Notes: generated from the letters alone by a model not told the origin. A DNA stretch of 64,000 nucleotides from Ochotona curzoniae (GCF_017591425.1 NW_024467121.1:20286707-20350706); one strand, 5' to 3'; positions 1 through 10,852 are shown, counted from the first letter of the stretch. Numbers and translations are program-made.

Positions 1-642
1 ATTCCTTTTGCTTACAAAGGCTTGTCAAAGGTTTACTCCAATGACAGGTGTGAAAACTTTATCAGGAAGAGCCATCTCAGGATAGCAGGAGCAAGGGGGT
101 AGGAAGGTGACAGTGGCTAGCAGGTGGTGTTCCCCCAGCCGGCCTTAGTGCCCCTGCTTAATGGTGAGAAAAGGCTTCCAAACAGGGAAGGAACCTCCAC
201 TCTTTGGAATAGGCCATCAAAGAGTGGAAGGGAAAGGGTGCTAACAGACCAGCTCATTCTTACTGGTCACTCTGACTTCATAAAATATTAACTTCTTAGC
301 AGTTCAGGGATGCATTATGGGCTCCTCAGCTAGTGATGGCAAACACCACTGTGGAGTGAGAAGCCACAGTCTGAGTCAGCCAGGTGGGACAGCATCCTTG
401 AGGCTCTCCCTGAGTGCATATGGCAGAGATGGTAACAGCCTGGAGGAGGCAGGTGAAATGACTCTCTACCACTAGAAACTGAAACAAGCATGGCAGTACC
501 TGGACTTCCACAGAACAGTTACAAGAGAAACCAAGGAAAACGGAGTCTGGTGCTCCCACAAGATTCAAGGTTAGAAGTAACATGTCAGGAACTGTTGCCC
601 AAACTTTGGACTTGAGCATTCATATTTGCTTTGTGGGTATAA
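1..642. other. Unique non-coding DNA
   Basis: No repeat family, coding frame or RNA gene is recognised here. The reading frames that are open (for example about 97 codons on the minus strand near 326-619) have no family resemblance and no splice or codon pattern to support them. The block ends at the target-site duplication of the next SINE. Confidence 0.5.
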
Positions 643-658
643 TTTTTCATGGTATTTT

Positions 659-989
659 AAAAAAAGATTTATTTATTTTTATTGGAAAGGAAGATATACA
701 GAAAGGAGGAGAGACAGAGAGGGAGATTTCCCACCTGCTGATTCCCTTCTCAAGTGGCTGCAAGGGCCAAAGCTGAGCTGATCCAAAGCCAGGAGCCAGA
801 AGCTTCTGCCACATCTCCCACATGGGCACAGGGTCCCAAGGCTTTGGGCTGCCCTTGACTGCTTTCTCAGGCCACAAGCAAGGAGCTGGATGGGAAGCTC
901 GGCCCTCAGGATTAGAACTGGCACCCATATGGGATCCCAGTGCATGCCAGATGGGGACTTTAGCCACTAGGCTACCACGTCGGACCCTT
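659..989 (-). mobile_element. CSINE (lagomorph C-repeat) with perfect 16-bp target-site duplication
   Basis: Reads in reverse as a C-repeat: the tRNA-like head is at the right (GTCGGACCC / GCCTAGTGG-like), followed leftwards by the body (CCATCCAGCTCC, GGGAAAGCAGTC counterparts) and the A-rich tail at 659-690. The direct repeat TTTTTCATGGTATTTT occurs at 643-658 and 990-1005, so both ends of the insertion are defined. This is an L1-mobilised pol III SINE with no coding capacity. The head is diverged from the youngest copies, so it is of middle age. The antisense frame of 191 codons overlapping it is a SINE shadow. Confidence 0.93.
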
Positions 990-1020
990 TTTTTCATGGT
1001 ATTTTTTTTTAAATGAGAAG

Positions 1021-1330
1021 GTGAAGCTGATGCCATGGCACAGTAGGCTAAGCCTCCTTCTACCATGCTGGTATCCCATGTGGACCCTGTTGTGTGCCCC
1101 ACCTGCTTCCAATCTAGCTCCCTGCTTTTATAGCCTGGAAAAGCAGCAGAGGATAGCTCAAAACCTTGGGCCCCTCCACCCATGTGGAAGACCCAGAGGA
1201 AGCTTATGGTTCCTAGGTTCATATTAGCTCAGCTTTGCCCATTTGGGGAGTGAACTAGCGGATGGATGACTTCTCTTTTTCTTCTTTGTAACTCTGTCTT
1301 ATAAACAAAAATAAATCTTAAAAAAAATAA
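1021..1330 (+). mobile_element. Old CSINE
   Basis: Diverged C-repeat in forward orientation: head CATGGCACAGTAGGCTAAGCC, body with CTAGCTCCCTGCTTTTATAGCCTGG and CCCATGTGGAAGACCC, then TTTGGGGAGTGAACTAGCGGATG and an AATAAATCTTAAAAAAAA tail. The 'CTGGTATCCCATGTGG' version of the head marks an older subfamily than the copies starting GGCCCGGC. Confidence 0.85.
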
Positions 1331-1758
1331 TTTTCACTAATTTTTCCCTATAATTCTCCTATCAGAATAAAGCTATCTGATGTCAAAACTAAGCCTGGTT
1401 CTGTTATTAGTGCTAGGCCCTGTTCTAAGGCTGAACTGCTCAGCGACATTAAACTGGGAACTGCCTGGGAGTCCCAACATGAAGCACAAAGAGGAAGGAG
1501 CAATAACACTCAGAGGGGTGGAGAAAGATGGTGAGTTTGTGAGGAAGGTAATAGGCTGGCAAAGCAGCAGTGAGGGGAGGAGGCAGACAGCCCCAGAATT
1601 CCAGGCACCAATGGCTGTGCCACCAAGATGCCCAGGGAGTTGTTTCAGCAAACTTACAGACACACAAGAACAACAGCTAGGCCTACACAACAGTCTTTGA
1701 TGAAAGAGAATTCACTTAAACATAGTAAACATATTAAATCCTCCTCTGAGCTACCTAT
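1331..1758. other. Unique non-coding DNA
   Basis: No feature recognised. Frames are open for about 105 codons on both strands over 1373-1700. Open frames on both strands at once point to a low stop-codon density by chance rather than coding. Confidence 0.4.
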
Positions 1759-1983
1759 GATTTTTTGTTTCTAATATCTACTTGTTTCTACATGAAAGGC
1801 AGAGAAGGAGAAGCAGAGAGAGATTTTTCACCTGTTGTTTCACTTCCCAAATGGTCACAATGGGTCTCCTAAAAGGGAAGGGAGCTGTGTTGGAAATGGA
1901 GCAGCCAGAACTCAATCCAGCACCCATTGAGGATGCTGGCACCATAGGCAGAAGCTTAGCCTATTATGCCATGCTCCCCATCT
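1759..1983 (-). mobile_element. Old CSINE, internally deleted
   Basis: Reverse-strand C-repeat: tail side TACATGAAAGGCAGAGAAGG, then TTCACTTCCCAAATGG, a short middle, GCAGCCAGAACTCAATCCAG and the head GGCTTAGCCTATTATGCCAT on the right. The usual middle block (the 'AAGCTTTGGGACCCTGCACC' region) is missing, leaving about 225 of the normal ~320 bp. Confidence 0.75.
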
Positions 1984-2228
1984 AGATATCTTTGAAGAAA
2001 GGTCCAAGAGCAGTTAAGATCACAGGTGGCAGAGGGCATGGAGTCCAGCAATGCTTTTCTCTAAGTAACCACATTCCATCTTCAGCTAATGATATATCCT
2101 TAGAAATTTACACAAATCATCCACTTCAATTGTAGCACCTTTCTAAAACTTCTCATAGTAAGCGTGAGTCAATTTTACACCCCTCAAAAGCCCTTACAAA
2201 AGCCAGCCCTTACAAAACTCTTGAATTT

Positions 2229-2559
2229 GGGGGTCTGGCATCATAGTGGCTCAGTGCGTAAATCCTCGCCTTGCAACTGCTGGGATCCCTTTTGGGCACC
2301 AGCTCATGCTCTGCTTCCCATCCAGCTCCCTGCTTGTGACCCGAGAAAGCAGTCGATGACAGCTCAAAGCCTTGGGACCCTGCAGCCACGTGAGAGACCT
2401 AGAAGAAGCTCCTGGCTCCTGGCTTCACATGGGTTCAGCTTTGGCCATTGTGATCCCTTGGGGAGTGAGCCAGCAGACAGAAGATCTTTCTGTCTCTCCT
2501 CTCTGTGTATCTGCCTTTCCAATGACTATAAACAAATGAATAAGTCTTAAAAAAAAAAC
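2229..2559 (+). mobile_element. CSINE
   Basis: Full-length forward C-repeat: head GGGGTCTGGCATCATAGTGG, body CCATCCAGCTCCCTGCTTGT, CTTGGGACCCTGCAGCCACG, CTTGGGGAGTGAGCCAGCAG and a short poly(A). CTTGAATTT repeats at 2220-2228 and 2560-2568 as a short target-site duplication. Confidence 0.9.
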
Positions 2560-2569
2560 CTTGAATTTT

Positions 2570-4080
2570 TATATGATAATTTTAGAAAAAATTAACCCCT
2601 AAACTCTTCTGATTGCCAGCACGAAGCCATCATGAATACCACCGGGTGTGGTAATGTTAATTGCTACCTGTACAATGTGCCCCACTAGGAGCTGTCTTGT
2701 GAGGTTTACTTAAGATAGCCTCCTCCTCCTGCAGCGCCTGTGAATTGATGGCTCTAGTCTTGGAGTCCTGCGGGCTTGGACCCTCAGTTACTCTCAGAAG
2801 GAAAGCTCAACACCTGCACTCTCATGTGCTCAAGGATGCACAGCAAGTATCAGGAGGATTAGGTCAAACTCCAAGAAAACATTATCTGTTATGCCTTTTG
2901 TGAAGCTGTACACAGTAGGCACTCAGTAACAGTTACTTCCCTATTTGTCTCCTTTGCATTCTGATAATAAAGATACTGTAACCACAGTTGGCACATCTGA
3001 CTGCCAGAACATCCAAGGCCTAATTTTACTTTCAATTAGAGCAGATATTATCATAGTTGGCATTACTACTTCCTTTGCTTTTTCTCAATTTTGTTTTTCC
3101 TTTTAATTCATGTTGTAACACTCTTATTTAGTAGGCCTTTTGTCAGAAAGCCATTTGAATTTTTTTTTTTTGCAAAGTGATGGGACATATGTTATTTTTT
3201 TAATATATCAACTGCTTTCAAATTTGACATACAGTAAAATATTTTACAGCTAATAAAATGGCAATTATAAAACTAGTTAGAAATATGGCAAATGGCTGAG
3301 ATATAATGTTCATTTGACTATAAAACACCACGTATTCTCTAATTGATGCCATGTAAATATCTGTATTTTAAACAGATAAAAGGAACTTCCACTTACAACC
3401 CAGAAGGAATAACAAGGATCAAACTCACCCTCTCAAAAGAAATTTTTTAAATGTATAAAATATGAGTCAAACTTTCTAAAACAATAGGTATCAAAGTAAC
3501 AAAGAAACTGTGAAAGACAAAAAACAAAGGAAACAGAAATCCCGCCTTGTTCTCAGGGCAGGTTCAGATGGACCCTGTAAGTCTAGGAGACAGAGCTGGC
3601 AGGAATGAGAAACTTTCTTCTGCCTTGGACCATTAAATTATTTACAACATCACTTGTTGGCAATACAAAAATTACCCACTTTAAAACAGGCTTGCTATAG
3701 AGTTGTTGAAGTTAGATTCCTGCCTGGGGTTGCCTTAGCAGTGCCAGAAATATGATGCTGTGGGTCTCTTGGGTCTCAGGGACAGGACACTAGCCATATT
3801 CATAGCTCACAGGGCAGAGCACTACAGACAAAGGTACAGAAGGAACATTGCAGACATCATCAAAATGTCTCCTTGAGCATTCACCTGGGGCACTGATCAC
3901 CCATGAACATGAGGAAGCCTGTTAAGGCTGGAAAAAGAACCGGGTCAAAGAACTAGAAAGAATGCTGAGCAGTGATCACACAGGACCAGAGTGGGGAATG
4001 CTTACATCCTCCGGACAACAAAACCACACAAATCCTGATGCATTACTGGACTATCCAGAAAACCCTCGTGTTTGGGCCAA
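2570..4080. other. Mostly unique AT-rich DNA; possible L2 trace
   Basis: A 3' L2-like motif (GTAGGCACTCAGTAACAG) lies near 2910-2930, the only repeat signal I see. The remainder has short A/T runs (3153-3175, 3190-3205) and no coding frame. An L2 remnant across 2830-2945 is possible but weak. Confidence 0.4.
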
Positions 4081-4084
4081 CGTT

Positions 4085-4345
4085 GTAACACAGCACTTGA
4101 AGCCATAGCCTGTGACATTAACATCCAATATGAGCGTTGGTTCCAGTGCCGCTGCTGGGGAAAAAAAAAAGCAGGGAGTGCTCCAGTGTGTGAGACCTAC
4201 TCACTCCTGTGGGAGCTTTGGATCAAGTATCTGACCCCTGACTACAGCCTGGCCCAGCCAGCCATTATAGCTATCAGGGGAGTACACCAGAGAATGAAGG
4301 TTGAGCTGTTTTCTCTCCCTCTAACTTCTCCCTGTGATGTTATGA
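4085..4345 (+). mobile_element. Old, decayed CSINE
   Basis: Recognisable C-repeat pieces in order: GAAGCCATAGCCTGTGACAT, AACATCCAATATGAGCG, GTTCCAGTGCCGCTGCTGG, a poly(A) run replacing part of the middle (4161-4170), TGACCCCTGACTACAGCCTGG and CTCTCCCTCTAACTTC. Strongly diverged; the end boundaries are approximate. Confidence 0.6.
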
Positions 4346-4369
4346 CACACTTAAACAGCAGAATGTTGG

Positions 4370-4526
4370 ACTTGTGATTGTTGCAAAGGGACAATATTAC
4401 TGTAATAACAGGGAGGGAAATAGTGGGAGGAAAGGATAGGGAGGCAGGAGGGCCAAAAAGGGGGAAACCCCTATACCTCTACAAAACCTTACCATGGAAA
4501 ATAATAATTTTAAGATGTATAATGAA
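4370..4526 (+). mobile_element. Lagomorph L1 3' untranslated region, short 5'-truncated copy
   Basis: A G-rich polypurine tract (GGGAGGGAAATAGTGGGAGG and following) leads to CTATACCTCTACAAAACC and an A-rich end. This arrangement, a purine tract about 100 bp before the poly(A), is typical of L1 3' UTRs and resembles the copies at 31869-32281 and 24829-25028. No clear target-site duplication on the left. Confidence 0.5.
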
Positions 4527-4539
4527 AAAAAGCTAATCT

Positions 4540-5060
4540 TGGGGCCTGGCATGGTAGCCTAGTGGCTAAAGTCTTCACCTTGCAAGCACCAACATCCCAT
4601 ATGGGCACCAATCTTTGGCTAATTATATTTGTTGCACATCTTCTAAACTATGACTTGGTTTTGAATATCTTCATGTTATTTGAAGATAACAAGGATAGGG
4701 CCTGGTACAATAGCCTAGCGGCTACAGTCCTCATCTTGAATGCGCCAGGATCCAATATGGGTACTGGTTCTAATCCCGGCAGCCCTGCTTCCCATCCAGC
4801 TCCCTGCTTGTGGCCTGGGAAAGCAGTCAAAGACAGCCCAAAGTCTTAGGACCCTGAACCCACATGGGAGACCCGGAGGAGGCTTCTTTGGCTCCTGGCT
4901 TTGGATTGGTTCGGCTCTGGCCATTGTGGCCACTTGGGGAGCAAATCAGCAGATGGAAGATCTTCCTCTCTGTTTATCTGACTTTGCAATAAAAATAAAT
5001 AAATCTTTTTTTTTTAATTCCTTTGCAATGATAATTGTGGAGGCTGGTGAAATACTTTTT
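4540..5060 (+). mobile_element. Chimeric SINE insertion: CSINE head + unrelated sequence + full CSINE, within one target-site duplication
   Basis: AAAAAGCTAATCT occurs at 4527-4539 and 5061-5073, framing the block as one insertion. Inside are a CSINE head of about 74 bp (4540-4613, GGGGCCTGGCATGGTAGCCT to CATATGGGCACC), about 78 bp of AT-rich sequence that is not SINE (4614-4691), a complete CSINE (4692-5014) and about 46 bp of non-SINE sequence ending in an A-rich stretch. A pol III transcript started at the first head could have read into flanking DNA; the second SINE could have been carried along or landed later. Confidence 0.65.
4692..5014 (+). mobile_element. CSINE, full length, inside the chimeric insertion
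   Basis: Head GGGCCTGGTACAATAGCCTA, B-box GGTTCTAATCC, then CCATCCAGCTCCCTGCTTGT, CTTGGGGAGCAAATCAGC and tail AATAAAAATAAATAAATC. No convincing duplication of its own flanks is visible, unlike most other full-length copies here. Confidence 0.9.
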
Positions 5061-5073
5061 AAAAAGCTAATCT

Positions 5074-5722
5074 GAAGAAATCAATAAAAAAACACTCCCA
5101 CCATTAATTAGTAACATTTGAAATTATATATTTATGACATAGGTATTACATCAGAAACATAAAACTCAATTAAAGAGCACAATAAAAATTAAAATGTACA
5201 AAAGTATTGAATACTACAAGAATTTACAATGACATGGAGGGCAAATTAACAAAAAATAGTGCTCAACATCTGTATCATAGTAAAATTAATATTATAATAG
5301 AATAACACAATAGACCTATTAGGTAGCCATTTTAAAAAATAGGACTATACCAAACATTAAGCAGCATGTGAAGAGCTGGCAGGAATTATATGACATACTC
5401 AAAACACTGATGAATCTCACACTAATTACACTGAGAGGAATAAACCTAACTTACCTTTCAGCAATTTCTTAAAAATTGAAAGACACATTATACTACCCAA
5501 ACATCTCAAAAGAAATTAAATCCTAGATCCATATATAAGTTTTATTTGCAACTATCTAAACTTGCAAATAATAGTAAATGCTCCCCCAAAGGCAAATAAA
5601 AAGATTCTATTTCCATTTAATGAAATCCTACTTAGCAATGAAAAGGAATGAAGGTCTGAAAACATGTTATAAAATGGATGATCAAGAATATTATGCTAAA
5701 CAAAGGAATCTTCATATAAAAA
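5074..5722 (+). pseudogene. Decayed L1 ORF2 3' end
   Basis: Forward-strand text matches, with many changes, the C-terminal ORF2 region of mammalian L1: a segment with TTAATGAAATCCTACTTAGC AATGAAAAGGAATGAAGG corresponds to the 'ATGCAGCCATAAAAAATGATG' block, and ATAAAATGGATGATCAAGAA to the 'GGATGAAATTGGAAACCATC' block. It is riddled with stops and encodes no protein. It is interrupted at its right end by the ~3 kb retroposon starting at 5733. Confidence 0.6.
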
Positions 5723-5732
5723 CTTTTCTACT

Positions 5733-8659
5733 GGGGGTTCAGGCCTTGGGGTGGGGGTGGGGTTGCAACTGCCGCTCCCTGCAGTGTGGTGACTGTGGGG
5801 GGTACCCCTGCTGGGTCAGACCCAATGCTGGGGCCTCATGCCAAGCCAAAGACACTGCCGCAAGGCAGTGAACGAGTCCTCAGCCTCCCCCAGGGCGGCC
5901 AGTGCACCAAGTGGTGCCAGGCTTTGTCTGCTGGCTACCCAGCAGGGCGAACTCTGGGGATTTTCAAGATATGTAGTTGCTGCCTGGGGTCACTCATGAC
6001 TAAAACTAGTTTGAGTGTAGGTGAGAAGTGAATTTTGGGGTATTCTCAGTGACAGGGTCATGAAAGATTTAAGCATGCATGGGGACCAAGACCTGGTAGT
6101 TTGGAGGGAAGTATCCAGAAGATAATTTGAGTTAGACAGATGTAACAGCTCAATTATGAATACACAGATGGGATATTAGTATAGAACATCACTGATCGCC
6201 ACACACTAGCCCACACCAAAGCTATGGACGGGGGCCTCTTTGGCAGTGTTAGGTACCATTACCCGACTGAGTGGTGGAGTTGTGGAGTGGTCACATTTGG
6301 CAGGATCAAGACACTATCCAGCACGCAAGAGAACTTGGTCTGGGGGTAGACTGTGGGGTTGTGTGGGCCCAACCCTATGGAATACAAGTCCCCATGGTTA
6401 GCTCGCAAGCAGGGGTTGCAATGGTCTAAGCTAGGTGTGACCACGCCACCTGCCATCACTCATGGGTAAAGGAACCCACAACAGTCAGGGTAGGTCAAGG
6501 CAGCAGCACCCAAATGTGCATCTTTACACAGGATGTGGGGTGGGCCGGGCTGCCACTGGAAGGGGGCAGAATGGGCAGGGCTGAACAAACCTTAACTCAC
6601 AAGAAACAACAGAAATCAGGTTGGAGCACAGCTCATGCCATGTAGGTCCCTGCACATACTCATCTGCATGAGGCAGAGGCACTAAGCCATAGCATCCAAG
6701 GGACCAGACAAGTGAGGGGCTCTACCAAGCGGAGACAGAACAACCACCGGCCTGCACCTAATCTGTGGCTGGGAACAGGCCCAGTTGGGGAAATAATGGG
6801 ACACCCTAGCTGGGTTGAGTTTCCCACCAAGGAGTTCATGGGATGGAACTGAGGCTGTATTCTGATCAGGATACGATTGTAATCTCACTTGGTGTAAGTG
6901 TGGACTGGGACTGGAAGCACCAAGCCAGGCCAGATTCCAACACCATTTGGTGCTCTGGAGGACCAGGAAGAGATGTGTGGCAGACTAGGCTAGGTCTCAG
7001 CCCTTACTGAACCTTGTGAGAGCTGTGGGGGGGGGGTATGGAAGAGCCGTGGCTGGGTTGAAATATCCAACAAGAACCAGCTTGGGTCGAAGGCCAGTCA
7101 GGAAAAGCCACTGTTCCTCCTAGGACAGGAGGTGAACTGAGTAGTGCTGGCTCATAGACCCACTGGTATGCGCAAAAACTGGCATTGGGAGAGGTTCTGA
7201 TGAAGGAGCCTGGGCAACTTCTCTGGCAGGACAGAGACCCTCCAGGTAAGTGCAAGAAGCACAATAGGGAACAACCCAGAACCAGCAATGGAAATTATCC
7301 CACTGGCATACACATGGCATGGGTTGGGGGCAGACCAGGCTGAACCTGTTCACATTATCTTCTGGTGAATCCGAGCACCAGAACAGAGTGTGGGTTGAGC
7401 CAGGTTCGGTTGCAACACATACCAGTACACAACAAGTAATGCCAAGGTGAGATGAGCCATACCAAATGTGGTTGCAGTGCCCAAACAGCACATGTGACAA
7501 TCGGGAAGGAGGCAAAGCCGACAGGGGAACATGAGCTCCCCTACTGGATAACTACTTCCATGGGAAAGGGTGAACTGGGATGGGAGCAGTTCAGACTAGG
7601 CAGGGCTATAGCACCGGTGGGCCTCACGGTGAGCTGACTGTTCCGACTGGTGCAAGTAAAAATTAGAGTGGGTTGAGGGGTGTTTGGCCTTAGCCACAGC
7701 ATTAGCTGGCAGAGGCTGGTACTGGGAGCTAATTCTGTCAAGTCAAATGCCAGAACCACCTGGAGACTGCATAATCTGGGAGTGGGTGTGGCCTAGTAGG
7801 GAAATAGTGGGCACCTCCCTCAGGGTTACCACCCTCACTGGACAGCATGAAAACCAGGATGGGGTAGGGGTGGCTAGACAGAAAGGCACCTGCCAGTAGC
7901 TGTATGGGCTGGATAACAGGTTGGTTGGGTTGAACTAGGCTTCAATCTCCATTGACATGTGCGAGAGCTAAATGGGATGTGGGACAGACTGGACAAGCCT
8001 GTGGTACATACTGGCAAGCATGGGAACCAGAGTAGGGGGCAGAACTGGTATGGGTTTTGGGGAGTCGCCCCAACTAGGCTGCAGCTCCAACTGGTTTGCA
8101 TGAAGACCGAGTATGAAGTGGGTACGATTGAGCTGGACTACAACAGCCGTTGGTTCATGAGGAAGACGGGGCTGGAAACCGAACGGACCCAGCAATCACA
8201 ACGACCAGCATATGCATAAGCTGATTGGTGTGACGAACAGTGTTGGAGTCTGTACTAGCAAACTCACGCAGGCATCAGATCTGGGATCATCTCAGATGAA
8301 GTCTCTTTGGATATCCCTCCAACTGAACTGCTGATCTTAGAGCCCCAACCATCAAGAGACTGTCAGCCAGTGGACTCTGAATAGGTTTCATTGCAGTTGG
8401 GTCGGTGAGATTGGCAGCAATCTAAAACTGATGAACTATCAAAACTGTTTGAGCAGGACCCTTGGAACGCGCCTCATGTTGGGGATCGGGGTTGGGTGGG
8501 AGGTTGGGTGAGGCTTTTCCCTTTGTTACTCCCCTAACCCCAGATATAAGGAAAAATGATTATATTAGTGTGAAAACAATATTACCCACTTTCACCCTGT
8601 AGCCCTTGACCCTTTGTATCCTAATCAACTAATATTATTAAAATTTTAAAAAAAAAAAG
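5733..8659 (+). mobile_element. ~2.9 kb non-coding composite retroposon, copy 1 (unrecognised family)
   Basis: GC-rich head (5733-5950, including CAGGGCGGCCAGTGCACC), a transitional stretch, then a body from about 6300 to 8230 of degenerate short repeats on the theme 'CATGAGAACCAGGATGGG ... GACCAGGCTGGGCTGCAAC ... CCACTGGTG', a unique 3' region (8230-8640) and a poly(A) tail. A target-site-duplication pair, CTTTTCTACT (5723-5732) and CTTTCTACT (8660-8668), brackets it. No ORF exceeds about 145 codons and none looks real. Collinear with 36353-39818. Probably mobilised by L1. I do not recognise the family; an L1-internal or satellite-derived origin is possible. Confidence 0.75.
7027..7036 (+). 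repeat. G10 homopolymer in the retroposon body
   Basis: Ten consecutive G residues; copy 2 has TATGTGGGTATGG at the matching place, so the run expanded in copy 1 only. Confidence 0.9.
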
Positions 8660-8669
8660 CTTTCTACTT

Positions 8670-9684
8670 CAGAACAGGCTCCACATACTTCTGGCTGCCC
8701 CTCTTTCCCACCCTTGCCGTGGTAAGGGCACCTGCCTTCTAGACTCTTGTTACGTGTCCTGCCCCTCATTCAGAGCCACACACACCCAGATCCCTTGGGG
8801 CCTAGAGGAAGCCAACTAGGGGATAATCAGCATCCCCCCCACACCCATTCTAGGCCCACATTGTGCCAAGATGTCCTGGCATTCCCTATTGTTTTTCCGT
8901 TCTGCACCACAGAGCCAGACCCAATCTGTCCATAGTCCAGGCATGGCCAAAACACCATTTGCTTGTGCTGAGGGAGAACTGTCCATGGTAGCTTCAGCTT
9001 GGCCTCTGCTGCAACTCATATAAGGGTTGCAGATGTCCATTACCAGCGCACTGAGCCCTTCCCAGCTCAGAGTCAGTATACAAACAGACTGAGGCATCCT
9101 CTGATATCTTGGATCATTCCAAGGCACCTGGCATATGCATCCTTTATCTGCCACATCCTTGTTGGTGCAGGTGGATCCACACAGCTGGGTTCTGCCTTTA
9201 TGGTCTATCAAAGTATCTGTTCCATCAGATTCAGACCCTGCCCACATATTCTAGATCATGTGGCTATGGTCCAGAACTTTTATAGAACTTCTGGCAGGAT
9301 GCTTCCTCACCCATTCAAGTTCTCTTTACCTGTCATCCAACCACACACCCTCATGTACTAATCACCATTTTAACATCAACAACTTGCCTTCAGGTAGCAT
9401 CACTTGATGGGCTCAAGCTCAGCCTGCCAACTCCTTCAAGACCTAGAGTCGTGAAGCTCAGATGCCTTCTACCAACACACAACTTGGGTCAACTTCCCCA
9501 GATCCATTGTCATAACACTCTGGCACCCACAGAACTAATGTGTCAGAAATACTTCATTCTTATGCACACCCCAGTTCCCAAACAAAATTAACACTGATTA
9601 GGGAAGTTAAAATGTAAAAAATGTGAAAATCAATCTAAGTCTCATAACACTCAAACATTTCTAGCTAATACATGACCATACGTA
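8670..9684. other. Unique, C-rich on the plus strand; no gene seen
   Basis: The first ~25 bp should be the continuation of the L1-derived target of the retroposon. The rest (many CCC/CAC words, a run of seven C at 8834) matches no repeat I know. Open frames of 120-143 codons exist on both strands between 8816 and 9361 but overlap each other and show no protein family. Confidence 0.4.
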
Positions 9685-10005
9685 GATTTTCTCATGCTTT
9701 AACTACTTATTTGAGAGGTAGAGGCACAAACAGGAAGAGGGTACAGCACTCCATCCCTTGGATCACACACACTCTCCCAAACGCCCACATGGGACAGGGC
9801 AGGACCAAGGCCAATGCTGGGAGCCAAGAAGGTAATATAAGTCTCCTACGCAGATGGCAGGAGCCCAACTATTTGAGCCACCACTGCTGCCTTGTTGGTT
9901 CAGCATTAGTGGAAACCTGAAGCCAAGAGCCACAGCCAGAAATTGAACCCAGGAGCTCTGTTGTTATGCAAGCATCTTAACTGAGAAATGAAATGCCCAT
10001 CCACT
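9685..10005 (-). mobile_element. Old lagomorph SINE (C-repeat relative)
   Basis: Reads in reverse like the older lagomorph SINE: TTATTTGAGAGGTAGAGGCA at the tail side, then CGCCCACATGGGACAGGG, CCCAACTATTTGAGCCACCA, GCCAGAAATTGAACCCAGGA and GCAAGCATCTTAACTGAGAA near the head. The 'GAACCCAGG ... CATCTTAAC' head separates it from the younger group. Confidence 0.85.
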
Positions 10006-10501
10006 GGATGTTTATTATTCCAATCAATGTTGACTTTCAAAATCTTATACATTTTCTAAACTACTCCACCTATACTCAACTATCTTTCTCAATGACATCC
10101 TACACCTTTATTCATTGAAAAACTTCTTCTTGTATTTCCATCTAACTACTAGTACCCCATTATTTTCCCTTATACTCCTTATGTGATTTTTTTTTCTAAT
10201 TTCCCAGCTCAAATGAAAAGAAAAATGGATCAAATTCACGTATCCGGTTATTGAACTATAGGCTGTTTCATCAGTCTCTGTTGAACATTTATTTAGTTCC
10301 CAGTAATTGCTATTACTCTTACAGGCAATGTAATTATAATACACATTCAGACAAGTAACACTTATCTGTTACAAAATATGGAAGGCAAAATCCCTGAGCC
10401 TACATTTCTAAGTACCATGAAAAAAAAGAGAATATTTTTAAAATAATATTTCAAGAAAACAATATTTTTAAGAACTTTTCCACAATGGATTTGCAAAACT
10501 A
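10006..10501. other. AT-rich unique DNA
   Basis: No repeat or coding signal recognised; frames on the minus strand are A/T-driven. Confidence 0.4.
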
Positions 10502-10516
10502 AAGCTATATACATTT

Positions 10517-10837
10517 TTTTAAGATTTATTTTATTTTTATTGGAAAAGTGGATATACAGAGAGGAGGAGAGACAGAGAGGAAGATCTTCCATCCGATAAT
10601 TCACTCCCCAAGTGAGCACAATGGCCAATGCTATGCCGATCTGAAGCCAGGAGCCTCTTCTGGGTATCCCACACGGGAGCAGGGTCCCAAAGCTTTGGGC
10701 CATCTTCGACTGCTTTCCCGGGCCACAGGCAGGGAGCTGGATGGGAAGCGGGGCTGCCAGGATTAGAACCGGTGCCCATATGGGATCCCAGGCGTGCAAG
10801 ATGAGGACCCCAACCACTGCACCATCGCGCCAGGCCC
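10517..10837 (-). mobile_element. Young CSINE with perfect 15-bp target-site duplication
   Basis: Reverse-strand full-length C-repeat: A-rich tail TTTTAAGATTTATTTTATTT at left, GAGGAAGATCTTCCATCCGA, CCCACACGGGAGCAGGGTCC, GGGCTGCCAGGATTAGAACC (B-box region) and CATCGCGCCAGGCCC head at right. AAGCTATATACATTT repeats at 10502-10516 and 10838-10852. Low divergence marks it as recent. The 162-codon antisense frame across it is a shadow of the SINE. Confidence 0.95.
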
Positions 10838-10852
10838 AAGCTATATACATTT

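Noticed and set aside
7120..7515. 131-codon minus-strand frame
   Set aside because: It lies wholly in the repeat body of the retroposon, antisense to its poly(A) strand, and has no counterpart of equal length in copy 2.
6300..8230. CRISPR array or satellite from recurring motifs
   Set aside because: The repeats are degenerate, not separated by uniform spacers, and the block has retroposon ends in a mammalian genome.
5733..8659. Endogenous retrovirus for the 3 kb element
   Set aside because: No LTR pair, primer-binding site or gag/pol/env frame; it ends in poly(A) with variable-length target duplications.
8816..9361. 143- and 120-codon frames on opposite strands
   Set aside because: They overlap each other, lack any domain or splice context and sit in C-rich DNA with few stop codons.
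10362..10850. 162-codon minus-strand frame
   Set aside because: It is the forward reading of a reverse-inserted CSINE; similar peptides (LPIQLPACGPGKQ-like) recur in every CSINE.
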